The notes: generated by a model not told the origin, from the letters alone. A stretch of DNA of 64,000 nucleotides from Saccharibacillus soli (GCA_002189105.1 NIOB01000001.1:434001-498000), one strand, 5' to 3'; shown: positions 42,246-52,758, numbered from the stretch's first letter. Numbers and translations are program-made.

Positions 42246-44030
42246 TTGAGCAGGCGTTCAATTAACGGAACTGATTTTACCGGCATGGTGTTGGCGGGGG
42301 CGGAGAGACTTTCGCGCCAGGCTGAACATGTCAATGCGCTGAACGTATTCCCGGTGCCGGACGGCGACACGGGCACGAACATGAATTTGACGATGACGGC
42401 AGGCGTGACTGAATTGCGGGAACGTAGTTCGGCTTCGATTGGCCAGTCGGCAACCATTCTGTCCAAAGGACTGCTGATGGGCGCACGCGGTAACTCGGGC
42501 GTTATTCTGTCGCAGTTGTTCCGCGGCTTTGGTCGTTATGCGTCTTCGCATCAGGAACTCAATGCGATTCAATTCGCGGCTGCCCTTCAGGTTGGGGTAG
42601 AGACAGCCTATAAGGCAGTCGTCAAGCCGGTTGAGGGAACGATCCTCACGGTTGCTCGTGAGGCAGCCAAACATGCCAACACATATGCACGCCGCACGAC
42701 CGATGTAGTGGAATTGATGCGTGAAGTATTGGCCAAAGCCCAATACGCACTGGATCGTACGCCGGACCAACTTCCGGTCCTCAAGCAGGTCGGCGTTGTG
42801 GATTCCGGCGGTCAGGGTCTGGTCTACATTTACGAAGGATTCCTGGACTATCTGGAAAATGGGGCTTCGACTTCCGCAGGTACAGCGCTGCCGAATCAGG
42901 CATCCTCATCCCAGACACCGGCTGCCTCGACCTCGGCTGCTGCTTCAGCGTCAGCTGCCTCGCATATTCAGGCTTCTGCCCAGGCCCAGCTGGAGACCGA
43001 AAACATCGAATTCCTGTATGACATGGAGTTCTTTATCAATCGGGGACTTGGAGACGGCCCGCGTGATGCTTTTGACGAAGAGGCGTTCCGGAAAGCGCTG
43101 TCCGTAAATGGGGATTCCATCATCATCATTGCAGATGACGACATCGTAAAGGTACATGTTCACTCCAAGACGCCGGGCGAAGTGATGACGCTGGCGCTGC
43201 GTTACGGGGAGATCACCCAGATTCACATCCTGAACATGCGCGAACAGCACCGCGATCTGCTGCACGCGGGTATGGATGGAGCGGCTCCACCAGAACTGTT
43301 CGCCGATATTCCCGCCCCGGTTCCCGCTCCTGAAGAACCTGCGGCTCTGCCAGCCGATGAAGTGGCGCCTTACGGCTTCATCGCGGTCGCCAGCGGTTCC
43401 GGCATCGAAGAGATCTTCAAGAGCCTAGGGGTAGACATTGTGCTGTCTGGTGGACAGACCATGAACCCAAGCACCGAAGATTTTGTGAATGCGATTGGTC
43501 AATTGTCCGCCCAGCATATCTTCCTGCTGCCGAACAACTCCAACATCGTGCTTGCTGCCCAACAGGCGCGTGATCTGCTGGAAGGCGAACGTCAGATTAC
43601 GGTCGTGCCTTGCAAGAGCATCCCGCAGGGAATCGCGGCTGCGCTGGCGTTCCAGGAAGACGAGAGCCCGGAAACCAATGAAGAACAGATGAATGAAGCC
43701 ATTCAACATGTGAAGACCGGACAGATCACCCACGCTGTACGGGATACGACATTCGATGGCTTGGATATTACAGCCGGCAACTATATCGGTATTTTCAATT
43801 CCAAGATCGTGGCTACGGCGGAAGATCGCCTGACGACCTGCCGCAATCTGCTGGCTGCCATGATTGAGAGCGGCGACGAGGTGGTGACTCTGCTGGCTGG
43901 AGAAGGCGCTTCGGAAGCCGAGACGGCCGAACTGGTCGAGTGGCTGACCGAGCAGTACCCGGACGCCGAGGTGGAGTTCCATACGGGTGGACAGCCGGTG
44001 TACGACTATATGTTCTCCGTTGAAGTTTAG
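42246..44030 (+). CDS. fakA: Fatty acid kinase catalytic subunit FakA (YloV, DAK domain)
   Basis: A 594-residue kinase that phosphorylates fatty acids bound by FakB. The N-terminal Dak2/DhaL-type domain (about 1-200) has NVFPVPDGDTGTNM with metal-binding aspartates. A Ser/Ala/Gln-rich linker (about 203-250) leads to a middle domain and a C-terminal DegV-like domain. The TTG start fits the homologous N-terminus and has AAGGGG about 8 nt upstream; no earlier ATG fits. A candidate FakB (degV) gene lies directly downstream. Confidence 0.93.
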   Translation: MSRRSINGTDFTGMVLAGAERLSRQAEHVNALNVFPVPDGDTGTNMNLTMTAGVTELRERSSASIGQSATILSKGLLMGARGNSGVILSQLFRGFGRYASSHQELNAIQFAAALQVGVETAYKAVVKPVEGTILTVAREAAKHANTYARRTTDVVELMREVLAKAQYALDRTPDQLPVLKQVGVVDSGGQGLVYIYEGFLDYLENGASTSAGTALPNQASSSQTPAASTSAAASASAASHIQASAQAQLETENIEFLYDMEFFINRGLGDGPRDAFDEEAFRKALSVNGDSIIIIADDDIVKVHVHSKTPGEVMTLALRYGEITQIHILNMREQHRDLLHAGMDGAAPPELFADIPAPVPAPEEPAALPADEVAPYGFIAVASGSGIEEIFKSLGVDIVLSGGQTMNPSTEDFVNAIGQLSAQHIFLLPNNSNIVLAAQQARDLLEGERQITVVPCKSIPQGIAAALAFQEDESPETNEEQMNEAIQHVKTGQITHAVRDTTFDGLDITAGNYIGIFNSKIVATAEDRLTTCRNLLAAMIESGDEVVTLLAGEGASEAETAELVEWLTEQYPDAEVEFHTGGQPVYDYMFSVEV

Positions 44031-44059
44031 ACCGAACATCGTTTCTTCCGCACCACAAT

Positions 44060-44146
44060 CGGCTGAATGAGCGCGAATTGTCCTGAACATTGCTGATTTT
44101 TACGTACAGGTAGGTTTGGACAGGCCGCGCCGTTGACATTCAGCCG
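44060..44146. repeat. Long collinear inverted repeat between fakA and degV
   Basis: CGGCTGAATG/CATTCAGCCG (44060-44069/44137-44146), GCGCG/CGCGC (44071-44075/44126-44130) and GTCC/GGAC (44080-44083/44118-44121) nest in register, giving an 87-nt extended stem with small internal loops. It ends 28 nt before the degV start. It could regulate relative output of the two subunits. Confidence 0.55.
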
Positions 44147-44174
44147 AACCTCTATCTCAAAGGACGGTGACAGG

Positions 44175-45038
44175 ATGAACCCGATTATCGTAACCGACAG
44201 CACGTCTGATATTCCAGAGGAGCTGGTACAGCGTCTGGGCATTACGGTTGTCCCGCTCAAGGTCATGTTTGGCGATCAGGCGCTGCTTGACGGCGTGGAG
44301 ATGAAGGCGCCTGAATTCTACAGGCGACTGCCTACTGCCGACAAGCTGCCGACGACTTCGCAGCCTTCGCCAGCGGACTTTACGGCTGCGTATCAGCGAA
44401 TTCTGGACGCCCATCCCGGAGCGCCGATTATCTCGATCCATATCTCGACGGGGATGAGCGGAACGTTCCAATCCGCTACACTCGGCAAGTCGCTGCTGGA
44501 AAATGAGCAGGCGGATATTACGCTGATCGACTCGCTGTCCGCTTCTTATGGATTTGGCTTCATGGTCGTACGAGCGGCCGAGATGGCGCAGGCAGGAGCA
44601 ACCACACAGGAGATTCAAGCCGAGATCGAACGTCTCAAGACGGCGCGGAAGCTTTATTTCCTCGTCGATACGCTGGAATATCTGCAAAAAGGCGGCCGCA
44701 TTGGCCGTGCGGCGGCCTTGTTCGGTACGCTGCTGAATATCAAGCCCATCCTGTCCATTGACAAGGAAGGCGTTATCTATGCCGTAGAGAAGGCGAGAGG
44801 ACGCAAGAAAGCACTGGCTCGGGTCATTGAGCTGTTCAAGCAGGAACTGGCGGGTGTGGACCGAGTGGATGTAGCGATTGGACATACGGTTCAACCGGAG
44901 TCGGCCGACGAGATTCTTGCGCTGCTGCGCCAGCATTTTGAAGTGGTCGATGTGGTCTATTCGCATATTGGCTCGGTTGTGGGCACCCACGTGGGCCTGG
45001 GCTGTAATGCGATCTATATCTGGCCTTCCGTCAAATAA
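44175..45038 (+). CDS. fakB: DegV family fatty-acid-binding protein (FakB)
   Basis: A 287-residue DegV protein: TDSTSDIP at residues 7-14, SISTGMSGTFQSA in the middle (head-group contacts) and the C-terminal IGSVVGTHVGLGC. DegV/FakB proteins present a single fatty acid to FakA for phosphorylation. The adjacent fakA makes this the likely partner; the preferred acyl chain cannot be read. AAAGGACGGTG precedes the ATG. recG follows after 12 nt. Confidence 0.9.
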   Translation: MNPIIVTDSTSDIPEELVQRLGITVVPLKVMFGDQALLDGVEMKAPEFYRRLPTADKLPTTSQPSPADFTAAYQRILDAHPGAPIISIHISTGMSGTFQSATLGKSLLENEQADITLIDSLSASYGFGFMVVRAAEMAQAGATTQEIQAEIERLKTARKLYFLVDTLEYLQKGGRIGRAAALFGTLLNIKPILSIDKEGVIYAVEKARGRKKALARVIELFKQELAGVDRVDVAIGHTVQPESADEILALLRQHFEVVDVVYSHIGSVVGTHVGLGCNAIYIWPSVK

Positions 45039-45050
45039 AGGGAGAACAAC

Positions 45051-47102
45051 ATGAACATACGCCTGGATCAAATCCCGGTGAAAGAAGTCAACGGTGTGGG
45101 CGCCCGGAGAGCGGAGGAGCTTCACGCCGTTGGCATTTTTACCGTTAAGGATCTCATCGAATATTTTCCGTTCCGTTACGAAGACTTTCGGCAGAAACCG
45201 CTCGGCGACGTGAAGGACGGGGACAAAGCGACCGTACAGGCGAAGATCGTCGGCATGCCTATCGTGCAGCGTTTCGGCAAGAAGACCAAACTGAGCTGCA
45301 AAGTGCTGGCGGATTATTCGATGTTTACGGCCGTATGGTTCAACCGTACCTATCTCAAAGACCAATTGGAGCTGGATCGGGAGATTATTCTGACCGGCAA
45401 ATGGGACGGACGTCGTCTGCAAATGAATGTCACCCAGTCGGAATTCCCCGATCGCGGCGTCATTCGCAGCGGTTCGCTTCAGCCGGTCTACTCGGTAGCC
45501 GGTAATCTGACGCAGAACTCGCTGCGCAAGGCAATTGGCAGCGCACTCGATCAATATGGGGAGCATCTTGAAGAGGTGCTGCCGGAAGATCTGGTCAAGA
45601 AATACGATCTGATGCCGCGTCCGCAGGCAATTCGCCTGCTGCACCAGCCCGGTGACATTGCCGAAGGCCAGGAAGCGCGTAAACGGATGGTTTACGAAGA
45701 ATTGTTCCTGTTCCAGCTCAAGCTTCAGGCGTTCCGCTCTTTGAACCGGGAACGCCGTGACGGCGTTGTGCACACGACGCCCAATGCGACCATCCGCGAG
45801 TTTGTACGCAGTCTGCCTTTTGAATTGACTGACGACCAGAAGAATGTCGAACTGGAGATTCTTAAGGATATGCGCTCCGAGGCCTGCATGAACCGCCTGC
45901 TTCAAGGCGATGTAGGTTCGGGTAAGACGGCGGTGGCCGCGATTGCGCTGTTCACCACCGTACGTTCCGGTTATCAGGGAGCGCTGATGGTGCCTACCGA
46001 GATTCTGGCCGAGCAGCACAGCCGCTCACTTCAGAAGATGTTTGAGCCATTTGGCATCACGGTGGGCCTGCTGACCAGCAGCGTCACCGGACGCAAACGC
46101 AAAGATCTGCTGGCTGGTCTGCAAATGGGCTTGATCGACATTCTGGTTGGCACGCACGCGCTGATTCAGGAAGACGTTAATTTCCGGGCGCTTGGCCTTG
46201 TCGTGACGGACGAGCAGCATCGCTTCGGCGTCAATCAGCGCAGTGTTCTGCGCCGCAAAGGTTACAATCCCGATGTCCTGACGATGACGGCAACGCCGAT
46301 TCCACGGACGCTGGCGATTACCGCCTTTGGCGATATGGATGTCTCGACAATTGCTGAACGTCCCAAGGGCCGTGTGCCGATTGAGACGTATTGGGTCAAG
46401 CATGAGATGATGGAACGTGTACTCGGCTTCATTCGCCGCGAAGTGAGCCAGGGGCGGCAGGCTTATATGATCTGTCCGCTGATCGAGGAGTCCGAGAAGC
46501 TTGACGTGCAGAACGCCATTGATCTGCATATGCAGATGAGCCAGGCTCTGCCCGACTACAAGGTCGGCCTGCTGCACGGACGAATGAGCGCCGCTGAGAA
46601 GGAAGAAACGATGCGGCTGTTCTACGCCGGGGAGACGCAGCTGTTGGTTTCGACCACGGTAGTCGAGGTCGGCGTAGACGTACCGAACGCGACGCTGATG
46701 GTCATCATGGACGCGGATCGCTTTGGCCTGTCGCAGCTGCATCAGCTGAGAGGGCGCGTCGGTCGGGGGCAGCATGCTTCCTACTGCGTGCTGATCGCCG
46801 ATCCCAAATCCGAGTTGGGTCGTCAGCGCATGGGTGTCATGACCGACACGAATGATGGCTTTGAAGTTTCCCGTCGGGATCTTGAACTGCGTGGGCCTGG
46901 CGATTTCTTCGGCACCAAGCAGAGCGGCCTGCCCGAATTCAAGGTAGCCGATATGGTCGCTGACTTCAAGGTGTTGGAGCAGGCACGCGACGATGCGGCC
47001 AAGCTGGTGGAGAACTCGTTCTTCTGGACATCGCCGTCCTATGAGACGCTCAGAAGCTCGCTGGAGACGCAGGAGCTGTTCCGCGGCGAGTTAATTGACT
47101 GA
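45051..47102 (+). CDS. recG: ATP-dependent DNA helicase RecG
   Basis: A 683-residue branch-migrating helicase that reverses stalled forks. An OB-fold wedge domain (about 50-150) precedes helicase motifs [10 protein letters not shown] (Lys292), DEQH (387-390), [10 protein letters not shown] and [18 protein letters not shown] precedes the ATG. It closes the fakA-degV-recG set, with a strong terminator after it. Confidence 0.96.
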   Translation: MNIRLDQIPVKEVNGVGARRAEELHAVGIFTVKDLIEYFPFRYEDFRQKPLGDVKDGDKATVQAKIVGMPIVQRFGKKTKLSCKVLADYSMFTAVWFNRTYLKDQLELDREIILTGKWDGRRLQMNVTQSEFPDRGVIRSGSLQPVYSVAGNLTQNSLRKAIGSALDQYGEHLEEVLPEDLVKKYDLMPRPQAIRLLHQPGDIAEGQEARKRMVYEELFLFQLKLQAFRSLNRERRDGVVHTTPNATIREFVRSLPFELTDDQKNVELEILKDMRSEACMNRLLQGDVGSGKTAVAAIALFTTVRSGYQGALMVPTEILAEQHSRSLQKMFEPFGITVGLLTSSVTGRKRKDLLAGLQMGLIDILVGTHALIQEDVNFRALGLVVTDEQHRFGVNQRSVLRRKGYNPDVLTMTATPIPRTLAITAFGDMDVSTIAERPKGRVPIETYWVKHEMMERVLGFIRREVSQGRQAYMICPLIEESEKLDVQNAIDLHMQMSQALPDYKVGLLHGRMSAAEKEETMRLFYAGETQLLVSTTVVEVGVDVPNATLMVIMDADRFGLSQLHQLRGRVGRGQHASYCVLIADPKSELGRQRMGVMTDTNDGFEVSRRDLELRGPGDFFGTKQSGLPEFKVADMVADFKVLEQARDDAAKLVENSFFWTSPSYETLRSSLETQELFRGELID

Positions 47103-47140
47103 ACCTGAATGGGCTGAGGGGGAGGCTCTGCCTCTCCTGT

Positions 47141-47177
47141 AAGGCCGCCGGAGCGAAGTCCGGCGGCCTTCTTTTTT
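47141..47177 (+). terminator. recG terminator
   Basis: AAGGCCGCCGGA/TCCGGCGGCCTT, 6-nt loop, followed by CTTTTTT. A small GGAGGCTCTGCCTCTCC hairpin precedes it. Confidence 0.92.
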
Positions 47178-47215
47178 CGCTAATGGGAAATTCCCGGAAA
47201 GGAGTGGACAATCAG

Positions 47216-48892
47216 ATGGACCCTTCGCATCCGCTCACCATCTTTTTGCAATTGTTTGAACGCGGCTCACTGCTGCTCATGTGTTTGTTTGTCCTAACGC
47301 GAATTCCACGAGTCAAGGCTGTTTTTCAAAAAGAAGAATATCGCCCGCAGGATCTTGTGACCGTTACGGCCATCTTCGGGCTTTTTGCCATTTTTGGGAC
47401 GTATATGGGCATTAGTGTGGAAGGTTCGCTCGTCAATGTACGTATCGTGGCGATTATGTCGGGCGGCCTGCTGTTTGGACCCTGGGTGGGGATTGTCACC
47501 GGGGTAGTGGCAGGCGTACACCGTTATCTGATTGATATTGGAGGCGTGACCGCACTTCCCTGTCTGATTACCAGCATCGTAGCAGGCGTCGTCTCCGGCA
47601 TCATCCATCTGCGCGTAGCCAAACGCAAACGCTGGCTCTACGGTATTCTCGCCGGGATGGTCTGTGAAGTGTTGACGATGCTGCTGATTCTGCTTCTGGC
47701 TCATCCCTATGAACTGGGCGCTGACATTGTATCGAAGATTGCCGCTCCGATGATCCTCGCTCAGGTGATGATCGGTCTGATTGTAACCCTGGTGCAGAGC
47801 GTCGAAGACGAGAAAGAGAACGTCGCAGCCAAGCAGGCCAAGCTCGCGCTGGATATTGCCAACGAGACGCTGCCGTATTTCCGCAAGGTGGATAGTGCAT
47901 CGCTGCTGCGGATTTGTGAGATCATCGAGCGGAAGATCGGCGCGGATGCAGTTGCCATCACGGATACCAGTCACATTTTGGCTTATTCGGGATTTGGACA
48001 GGAACGGTATAACATCGGGCATGAGATCATGACCGAAGAGACCAAGCAGTCCATTCGCAGCGGCAGTATCACGATTCGCAACAATGACGCCGATCATCGC
48101 AACGAATGGATCAAGTCCATGATTATCATCCCGCTTCGGGAAAAGGGAGTCGTGACGGGGGCGTTGAAAATCTATTACCGTCATGCCCATCAGATTACGT
48201 ATTCGCTGCGTGAACTGGCTGTCGGACTGTCACAGATCATTTCCACGCTGATGGAAGTGTCGCGTGTGGAACAGATCAAAGCGATGGCTGACAAGGCGGA
48301 GATCAAGGCGCTCCAGACCAAGATCAGTCCTCACTTTTTATTCAACGCGCTGAACGCCATTGCTTCGTCCATCCGCATTGATCCGAACAAAGCCCGGGAG
48401 CTAATCATCAATCTATCGGGGTATCTGCGCTACAATCTGGAGCTGAACGATGAATTGATTGAGGTGCATCGGGAACTTCAGCAGGTCAAGGATTATGTCG
48501 AGATTGAAAAAGCCCGTTTTGGCAGCCGATTGCAGGTCGAATATGACATCGATGACGAGACAGAGGTAAAGATTCCAAGTCTCATCATCCAACCGTTGGT
48601 CGAGAACGCCATCGTGCATGGAATTCTGAAGGATAAAGGCAAGGGAACGGTGACCATCCGGGTAAAAAATGTAGGCGATCAGGTTCGATTCGAGATTGCG
48701 GATACCGGTATTGGCATCGATCCAGCAGTTATTGAACAGATTCGCAGTGGCGAGATGCCGTCCAACAAGATCGGGCTGTCGAATGTGCATGAACGGCTCA
48801 AGCTGATCTATGGAGAAGGCGTCGATATTCATCGATTGGATAAAGGAACAGTCATCGGATTTACGGTTGCAAAGGGGGAAGGATATGAGTGA
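47216..48892 (+). CDS. LytS/YpdA-type sensor histidine kinase
   Basis: The 558-residue kinase has a 5TM-LYT membrane sensor (about 10-195), a GAF-like domain (about 210-340) and a HisKA_7TM/His_kinase domain with [11 protein letters not shown] (His373), then an HATPase with [11 protein letters not shown] and a GIGL box. This architecture is that of LytS, BtsS and YpdA; the latter two sense pyruvate. ATG 47216 lies 10 nt after AAAGGAG; the ATG at 47183 precedes that site. It overlaps its response regulator gene by 8 nt. Functional pairing with the downstream transporter is inferred. Confidence 0.88.
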   Translation: MDPSHPLTIFLQLFERGSLLLMCLFVLTRIPRVKAVFQKEEYRPQDLVTVTAIFGLFAIFGTYMGISVEGSLVNVRIVAIMSGGLLFGPWVGIVTGVVAGVHRYLIDIGGVTALPCLITSIVAGVVSGIIHLRVAKRKRWLYGILAGMVCEVLTMLLILLLAHPYELGADIVSKIAAPMILAQVMIGLIVTLVQSVEDEKENVAAKQAKLALDIANETLPYFRKVDSASLLRICEIIERKIGADAVAITDTSHILAYSGFGQERYNIGHEIMTEETKQSIRSGSITIRNNDADHRNEWIKSMIIIPLREKGVVTGALKIYYRHAHQITYSLRELAVGLSQIISTLMEVSRVEQIKAMADKAEIKALQTKISPHFLFNALNAIASSIRIDPNKARELIINLSGYLRYNLELNDELIEVHRELQQVKDYVEIEKARFGSRLQVEYDIDDETEVKIPSLIIQPLVENAIVHGILKDKGKGTVTIRVKNVGDQVRFEIADTGIGIDPAVIEQIRSGEMPSNKIGLSNVHERLKLIYGEGVDIHRLDKGTVIGFTVAKGEGYE

Positions 48893-49706
48893 ACGCATGA
48901 GGGGCATCATCGTCGAGGATGAATTTCTGGCGATGGAAGAACTGGACTATCTGATTCGTCAGCACAGTTCGATCGAGATCGTCGGCAAATTTGAAGATGG
49001 CATCGACGTGCTCAAGTTTCTTCAGAGCAGCGATGTGGATGTCATTTTCCTCGATATTAATATTCCATCCCTGGATGGCGTGCTGCTTGCCAAGAGCATC
49101 AGCAAATTTGCCAACAAGCCGTATATTGTCTTCACGACAGCTTATAAGGAACATGCGGCGGAAGCGTTCGAGATCGAAGCTTTTGACTATATTCTCAAAC
49201 CTTACCCGGAGCCGCGAATTGCTGCCATGTTAGGCAAGCTGGAAGCAGCCTTTGCCGCGAAAAAAGAACGGGAGGCATCCGGCACCGTCGGCTCCGCACC
49301 CAGCCCAAATCACGCTGGGGGGCAGCCGGAGCCGTTAGAATCTTCGACGGCAGCAGGCGGCAGTGAATCCAAGCTGAATCGGCGCATCAATCTGTACAAA
49401 GGCGAGAAGATTATCGTCGTGGACGCCGATGACATCTACTACGCATCCGCGCAGGAGAAAACGACGCTGGTCTATACACGCAAGGAAGAGTATACCATGC
49501 ACATGTCCATCTCCGACTTTCATGCCGGACTGCCGCAGGATCAATTTTTCCGCTGCCATCGCTCCTATACCGTGAACCTGTCGAAGATCCGCGAGATCGT
49601 GCCGTGGTTCAATAATACGTACCTGCTGCGTCTGCGTGACATCAGCGCCGAAGTGCCGGTCAGCCGCAGCAAAGTCAAAGAGTTTCGGCAGCTCATGCAC
49701 ATCTGA
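48885..49706 (+). CDS. LytTR-family response regulator (YpdB-like)
   Basis: A 273-residue regulator: receiver domain (about 5-122, phospho-acceptor Asp57 in VIFLDINIP, Thr and Lys at FTTAYK and LKPY), a variable Gly/Ser/Pro linker and a LytTR DNA-binding domain (about 165-270, [12 protein letters not shown] and [10 protein letters not shown]). LytTR domains bind direct repeats, and such a repeat lies just downstream of this gene. GGGGGAAGG precedes the ATG. Confidence 0.9.
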   Translation: MSERMRGIIVEDEFLAMEELDYLIRQHSSIEIVGKFEDGIDVLKFLQSSDVDVIFLDINIPSLDGVLLAKSISKFANKPYIVFTTAYKEHAAEAFEIEAFDYILKPYPEPRIAAMLGKLEAAFAAKKEREASGTVGSAPSPNHAGGQPEPLESSTAAGGSESKLNRRINLYKGEKIIVVDADDIYYASAQEKTTLVYTRKEEYTMHMSISDFHAGLPQDQFFRCHRSYTVNLSKIREIVPWFNNTYLLRLRDISAEVPVSRSKVKEFRQLMHI

Positions 49707-49736
49707 CCGCGTTCCAAACGCTCACGGTCGATCTGC

Positions 49737-49805
49737 TGCATTTCATTCCGTCGTAGCGGCATCTCATTCCCAAAACGATTCCATGCTCGCCTGTGTGCTT
49801 ATAAT
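49737..49805 (+). promoter_or_regulatory. YpdB-like LytTR direct repeat and promoter of the OFA transporter
   Basis: TGCATTTCAT (49737-49746), an 11-nt spacer, then GGCATCTCAT (49758-49767). The known E. coli YpdB site is GGCATTTCAT-N11-GGCATTTCAT. A good -10 TATAAT follows at 49800-49805 with no recognisable -35, as expected for an activator-dependent promoter; the repeat would cover about -75 to -45. Confidence 0.7.
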
Positions 49806-49871
49806 GAAGCCATAAGGAAGGATCAATGAAGCGTATAAGGAAACGCATAACGAATGAGAGAAGGAATAGAG

Positions 49872-51143
49872 ATGAAAACCGTTACAGATTCGCCAAAAGT
49901 CAATCGACTGTGGATCGTGATCGGCACGATCATTGTACAGATGGGTCTCGGCACAATCTATACATGGAGCCTGTTCAACCAGCCGCTCGTCAACAAATTC
50001 GGCTGGGAGCTGGGCAGCACAGCCATGACGTTTTCGATCACCAGCTTCGCGCTTGCTTTTGCCACCTTATTCTCCGGTAAACTTCAAGATAAATTCGGAA
50101 TCCGCAAGCTGATCGCAGCCTCGGGGATTCTGCTCGGGATCGGCTTGATGCTCTCTTCGCAGGTATCTTCGCTTGGACTGCTCTATCTGGTCGCTGGCGT
50201 GGTAGTGGGTTACGCGGACGGTACAGCTTACATGACTTCGTTATCCAATCTCATCAAATGGTTCCCCAAACATAAAGGATTGATGTCCGGGGTGTCGGTC
50301 GGCGCGTATGGTACGGGCAGCCTGATCTTCAAGTATATCAATGGAGCCATGATTGAATCGCGCGGCGTATCGCAGGCTTTCCTGATCTGGGGCATCATCG
50401 TGCTGACCATGATTGTACTGGGTTCGCTGCTGATCCGCGAAGCCGTCGTAACAGCTACGCCAGCTTCCGCCGGTGTACAGATCAAAGATTACACGGTCAA
50501 AGAAATGCTCAAGACCAAACAGGCGTATCTGCTGTTCGTCATCTTCTTCACGGCCTGCATGAGCGGATTGTATCTGATCGGTATCGTTAAGGACATCGGC
50601 GTACAGTTGGCGGGTCTGGATGTCGCAACAGCAGCCAATGCGGTAGCCATGATCGCCATCTTCAATACGGCAGGACGTCTGATTCTTGGCCCCTTGTCGG
50701 ATAAAGTTGGACGCCTCAGAGTCGTATCCGGCGCCCTGCTGGTGACATTCGCTGCGGTAATGGTACTCAGCTTCGCAACCTTGACGTATCCGCTGTTCTT
50801 CGCCAGTGTAGCAGCCATTGCCTTCTGCTTCGGCGGTAACATCACCGTATTCCCGGCGATTGTCAGCGACTTCTTCGGTCTGAAGAACCAGGGCAAAAAC
50901 TACGGCGTGATCTATCAGGGCTTTGGCCTGGGAGCTTTATCTGCTTCGTTCATCGCAGCCCTGCTCGGCGGCTTCAAGCCAACGTTCCTGGTCATTGGTG
51001 CCCTGTGTGCCGTGTCCCTGCTGATTGCTCTGACGATCAAGTCGCCAGGTGCAGCGGTCAAGAGCCAAACTTCGCCAAGCCAAGAAGGTGCAAACAAGGA
51101 AGACCGCAAGCTGCGTCTTAACCCGCAGACGAAGGGAATCTGA
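49872..51143 (+). CDS. OFA-family MFS transporter (YhjX-like)
   Basis: A 423-residue permease with 12 predicted transmembrane segments in the oxalate/formate antiporter-like (OFA) branch of the MFS: GLGTIYTWSLFNQPL in TM1 and GYADGTAYMTSL in the middle of the first half are typical. E. coli YhjX, a pyruvate-related OFA member, is the target of YpdAB, a LytS/LytTR pair. The same combination occurs here with a matching operator. The transported acid is inferred. The second ATG was chosen, after GAAGGAAT. Confidence 0.87.
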   Translation: MKTVTDSPKVNRLWIVIGTIIVQMGLGTIYTWSLFNQPLVNKFGWELGSTAMTFSITSFALAFATLFSGKLQDKFGIRKLIAASGILLGIGLMLSSQVSSLGLLYLVAGVVVGYADGTAYMTSLSNLIKWFPKHKGLMSGVSVGAYGTGSLIFKYINGAMIESRGVSQAFLIWGIIVLTMIVLGSLLIREAVVTATPASAGVQIKDYTVKEMLKTKQAYLLFVIFFTACMSGLYLIGIVKDIGVQLAGLDVATAANAVAMIAIFNTAGRLILGPLSDKVGRLRVVSGALLVTFAAVMVLSFATLTYPLFFASVAAIAFCFGGNITVFPAIVSDFFGLKNQGKNYGVIYQGFGLGALSASFIAALLGGFKPTFLVIGALCAVSLLIALTIKSPGAAVKSQTSPSQEGANKEDRKLRLNPQTKGI

Positions 51144-51203
51144 TCCTCGGGCATCGGCAGCTATCTGGGTGCAAACCAACTGACTTTTACAGCTTCAATC
51201 TTT

Positions 51204-51237
51204 AAACCTCCGATCTTTTGGATCGGAGGTTTTTTTG
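51204..51237 (+). terminator. Terminator of the transporter gene
   Basis: AAACCTCCGATC, 5-nt loop, GATCGGAGGTTT followed by T's. Confidence 0.93.
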
Positions 51238-51374
51238 CGTGTTTTTTTGTAAGCGGGATTATTTTTTCAAAATCCCCAACTATTTAACGTCGGCTCTCGC
51301 ATATACGATTAGAAAGCTGTGATGCCGTGAGTGGAGATCGTAAAGTAATTCGGGAAAGGAGGCCTAGGACGTCG

Positions 51375-51956
51375 TTGATACACAATGAATCGAAATTAAT
51401 CCGAAGGGTTCAGCGCAGCGGCGACCGCGCGGCCGCCGACGAATTGGTTTCGCATTATTACCGCGAGATTTATATCTTTGTCTATCGCCAACTGCTGCAT
51501 CGGGAAAATGCCTTGGATCTGACACAGGACATCTTCGTGAATATGCTTCGCAGCATAGGTTCCTTTGAAGGCAGACGATCTTCGCTTCGTACCTGGCTTT
51601 ACCGAATCGCTTCCAATCGGGTGATCGATCATTTTCGTTCGAGTGGGCATCAGCGGAGCAAACAGACCGATCCGCTGGAAGAGGTGGAACTGGCCGCTGA
51701 AGGCGATTTTACTCTGGAGCTGGAGCGGCGCGAGCAGGCTGAAGAAGTGATCCGGCTGCTGGAAGAATTTGAACCGCGTGCACAGCAGATCCTAAGGCTC
51801 AAGCTATTTGCCGAACGAACGTTTATCGACATTGCGCAGATTCTGGAACTGCCTGAATCTACCGTGAAGGGAAGCTACTATACGTCGATTCGGAAGATTC
51901 GATCCCGATTGAAGGAGGGAGAATATGAACAAATCAAGTCATCGACTGCCAAATAG
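51375..51956 (+). CDS. ECF-type RNA polymerase sigma factor
   Basis: A 193-residue group 4 sigma factor: region 2 (about 5-75, with NALDLTQDIFVNMLRSI and the -10 recognition helix RTWLYRIASNRVID) and region 4 (about 125-180, FIDIAQILELPESTVKGSYY). The TTG start is preferred because AAAGGAGG lies 12 nt upstream and it matches typical N-termini. GTG 51327 would add 16 residues but has no site. It overlaps the next gene by 32 nt. A weak ECF-like motif (AAC, 17 nt, CG) lies upstream near 51278, consistent with autoregulation, but this is uncertain. Confidence 0.87.
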   Translation: MIHNESKLIRRVQRSGDRAAADELVSHYYREIYIFVYRQLLHRENALDLTQDIFVNMLRSIGSFEGRRSSLRTWLYRIASNRVIDHFRSSGHQRSKQTDPLEEVELAAEGDFTLELERREQAEEVIRLLEEFEPRAQQILRLKLFAERTFIDIAQILELPESTVKGSYYTSIRKIRSRLKEGEYEQIKSSTAK

Positions 51957-52725
51957 CGAGCCGGAATCGAATCTCCTTGCTTTTTTGCCACCTGTTGATT
52001 ATCCAAGCGAAAGTGAGGAACGCAGACAGGTCGCGGGGATCTTGGAGACTGCGCTGCCAGGGCGTCCATCTTTTCTCGTCTATGTGACCGAGATGTATCG
52101 TCAGATTGGATTTCGGCATCTGTTTCGTGACCTGACGGAGATTGTATTTGTGCTGCTGCTGGGCATTGGAGTCTGGATATTTACGGCTTTGTTTGCCATG
52201 GAACAGCGGAATACGGAGTTGGCTTATACGTTTATTTTCACGGTATCTCCGCTCCTCTATCTGGTGGTATCCGTAATCTTTTTCGCCGAACTGCGGCGCA
52301 GGGATACGTATGCCGTTGAGATGAGCTGCCGCTACAACGTCTATCAGCTGGCTTCACTGCGGATGCTGATGTTCGCAGCCGTCTGTCTGGTGCTGAATGC
52401 CCTGCTGGTAGGCTTGATCTCGGCAGCTTACGGAAGGGTGGATATGCTGCGAGGATTGCTGCTGTCAGCATCCTCGCTGATGCTGTTCGCCGCTGCCTTT
52501 TTGTATGGGATGCTTCGCGGAAAGAACGCAGCCATGCGTTATCTATGGGTCGTGGCATGGCCGATGCTTAATCTGGTCACAGCGATCGCGCAGCCTGCTT
52601 TCTATCATCTACTGCTGATGCAGGTACCGCTTTACGTTTATGCGCTGCTATTTGCAGCAGGTGTATGGGGATATATCCGGCAGATTCGACGGATGATTGC
52701 CATTCGTTCGGGCGTACTTTTCTAA
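51925..52725 (+). CDS. Six-helix membrane protein, candidate anti-sigma factor
   Basis: A 266-residue protein: a cytosolic N-terminus of about 70 residues followed by about six transmembrane helices (71-91, 100-123, 143-170, 174-197, 204-225, 233-253). No zinc-binding anti-sigma motif (HxxxCxxC) is present. Because it overlaps the sigma gene and has a soluble N-terminal domain, it is a good candidate for a membrane anti-sigma factor, by analogy with YxlC/YxlD of the Bacillus sigY operon. AAGGAGGGA precedes the ATG. Confidence 0.75.
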   Translation: MNKSSHRLPNSEPESNLLAFLPPVDYPSESEERRQVAGILETALPGRPSFLVYVTEMYRQIGFRHLFRDLTEIVFVLLLGIGVWIFTALFAMEQRNTELAYTFIFTVSPLLYLVVSVIFFAELRRRDTYAVEMSCRYNVYQLASLRMLMFAAVCLVLNALLVGLISAAYGRVDMLRGLLLSASSLMLFAAAFLYGMLRGKNAAMRYLWVVAWPMLNLVTAIAQPAFYHLLLMQVPLYVYALLFAAGVWGYIRQIRRMIAIRSGVLF

Positions 52726-52758
52726 TTTTTATTCCAAGAGAAAGGAGCGTGAAGCACT

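Noticed and set aside
41938-42249. 103-codon frame upstream of fakA
   Set aside because: It begins inside the promoter -10 region and crosses the inverted repeat. Composition is Arg-rich and unlike a real protein.
44157-46019. 620-codon open frame on the reverse strand
   Set aside because: It is antisense to degV/fakB and recG, has atypical residue composition (rich in Arg, His, Gln), and no ribosome site. It is a shadow of strongly biased codons in the real genes.
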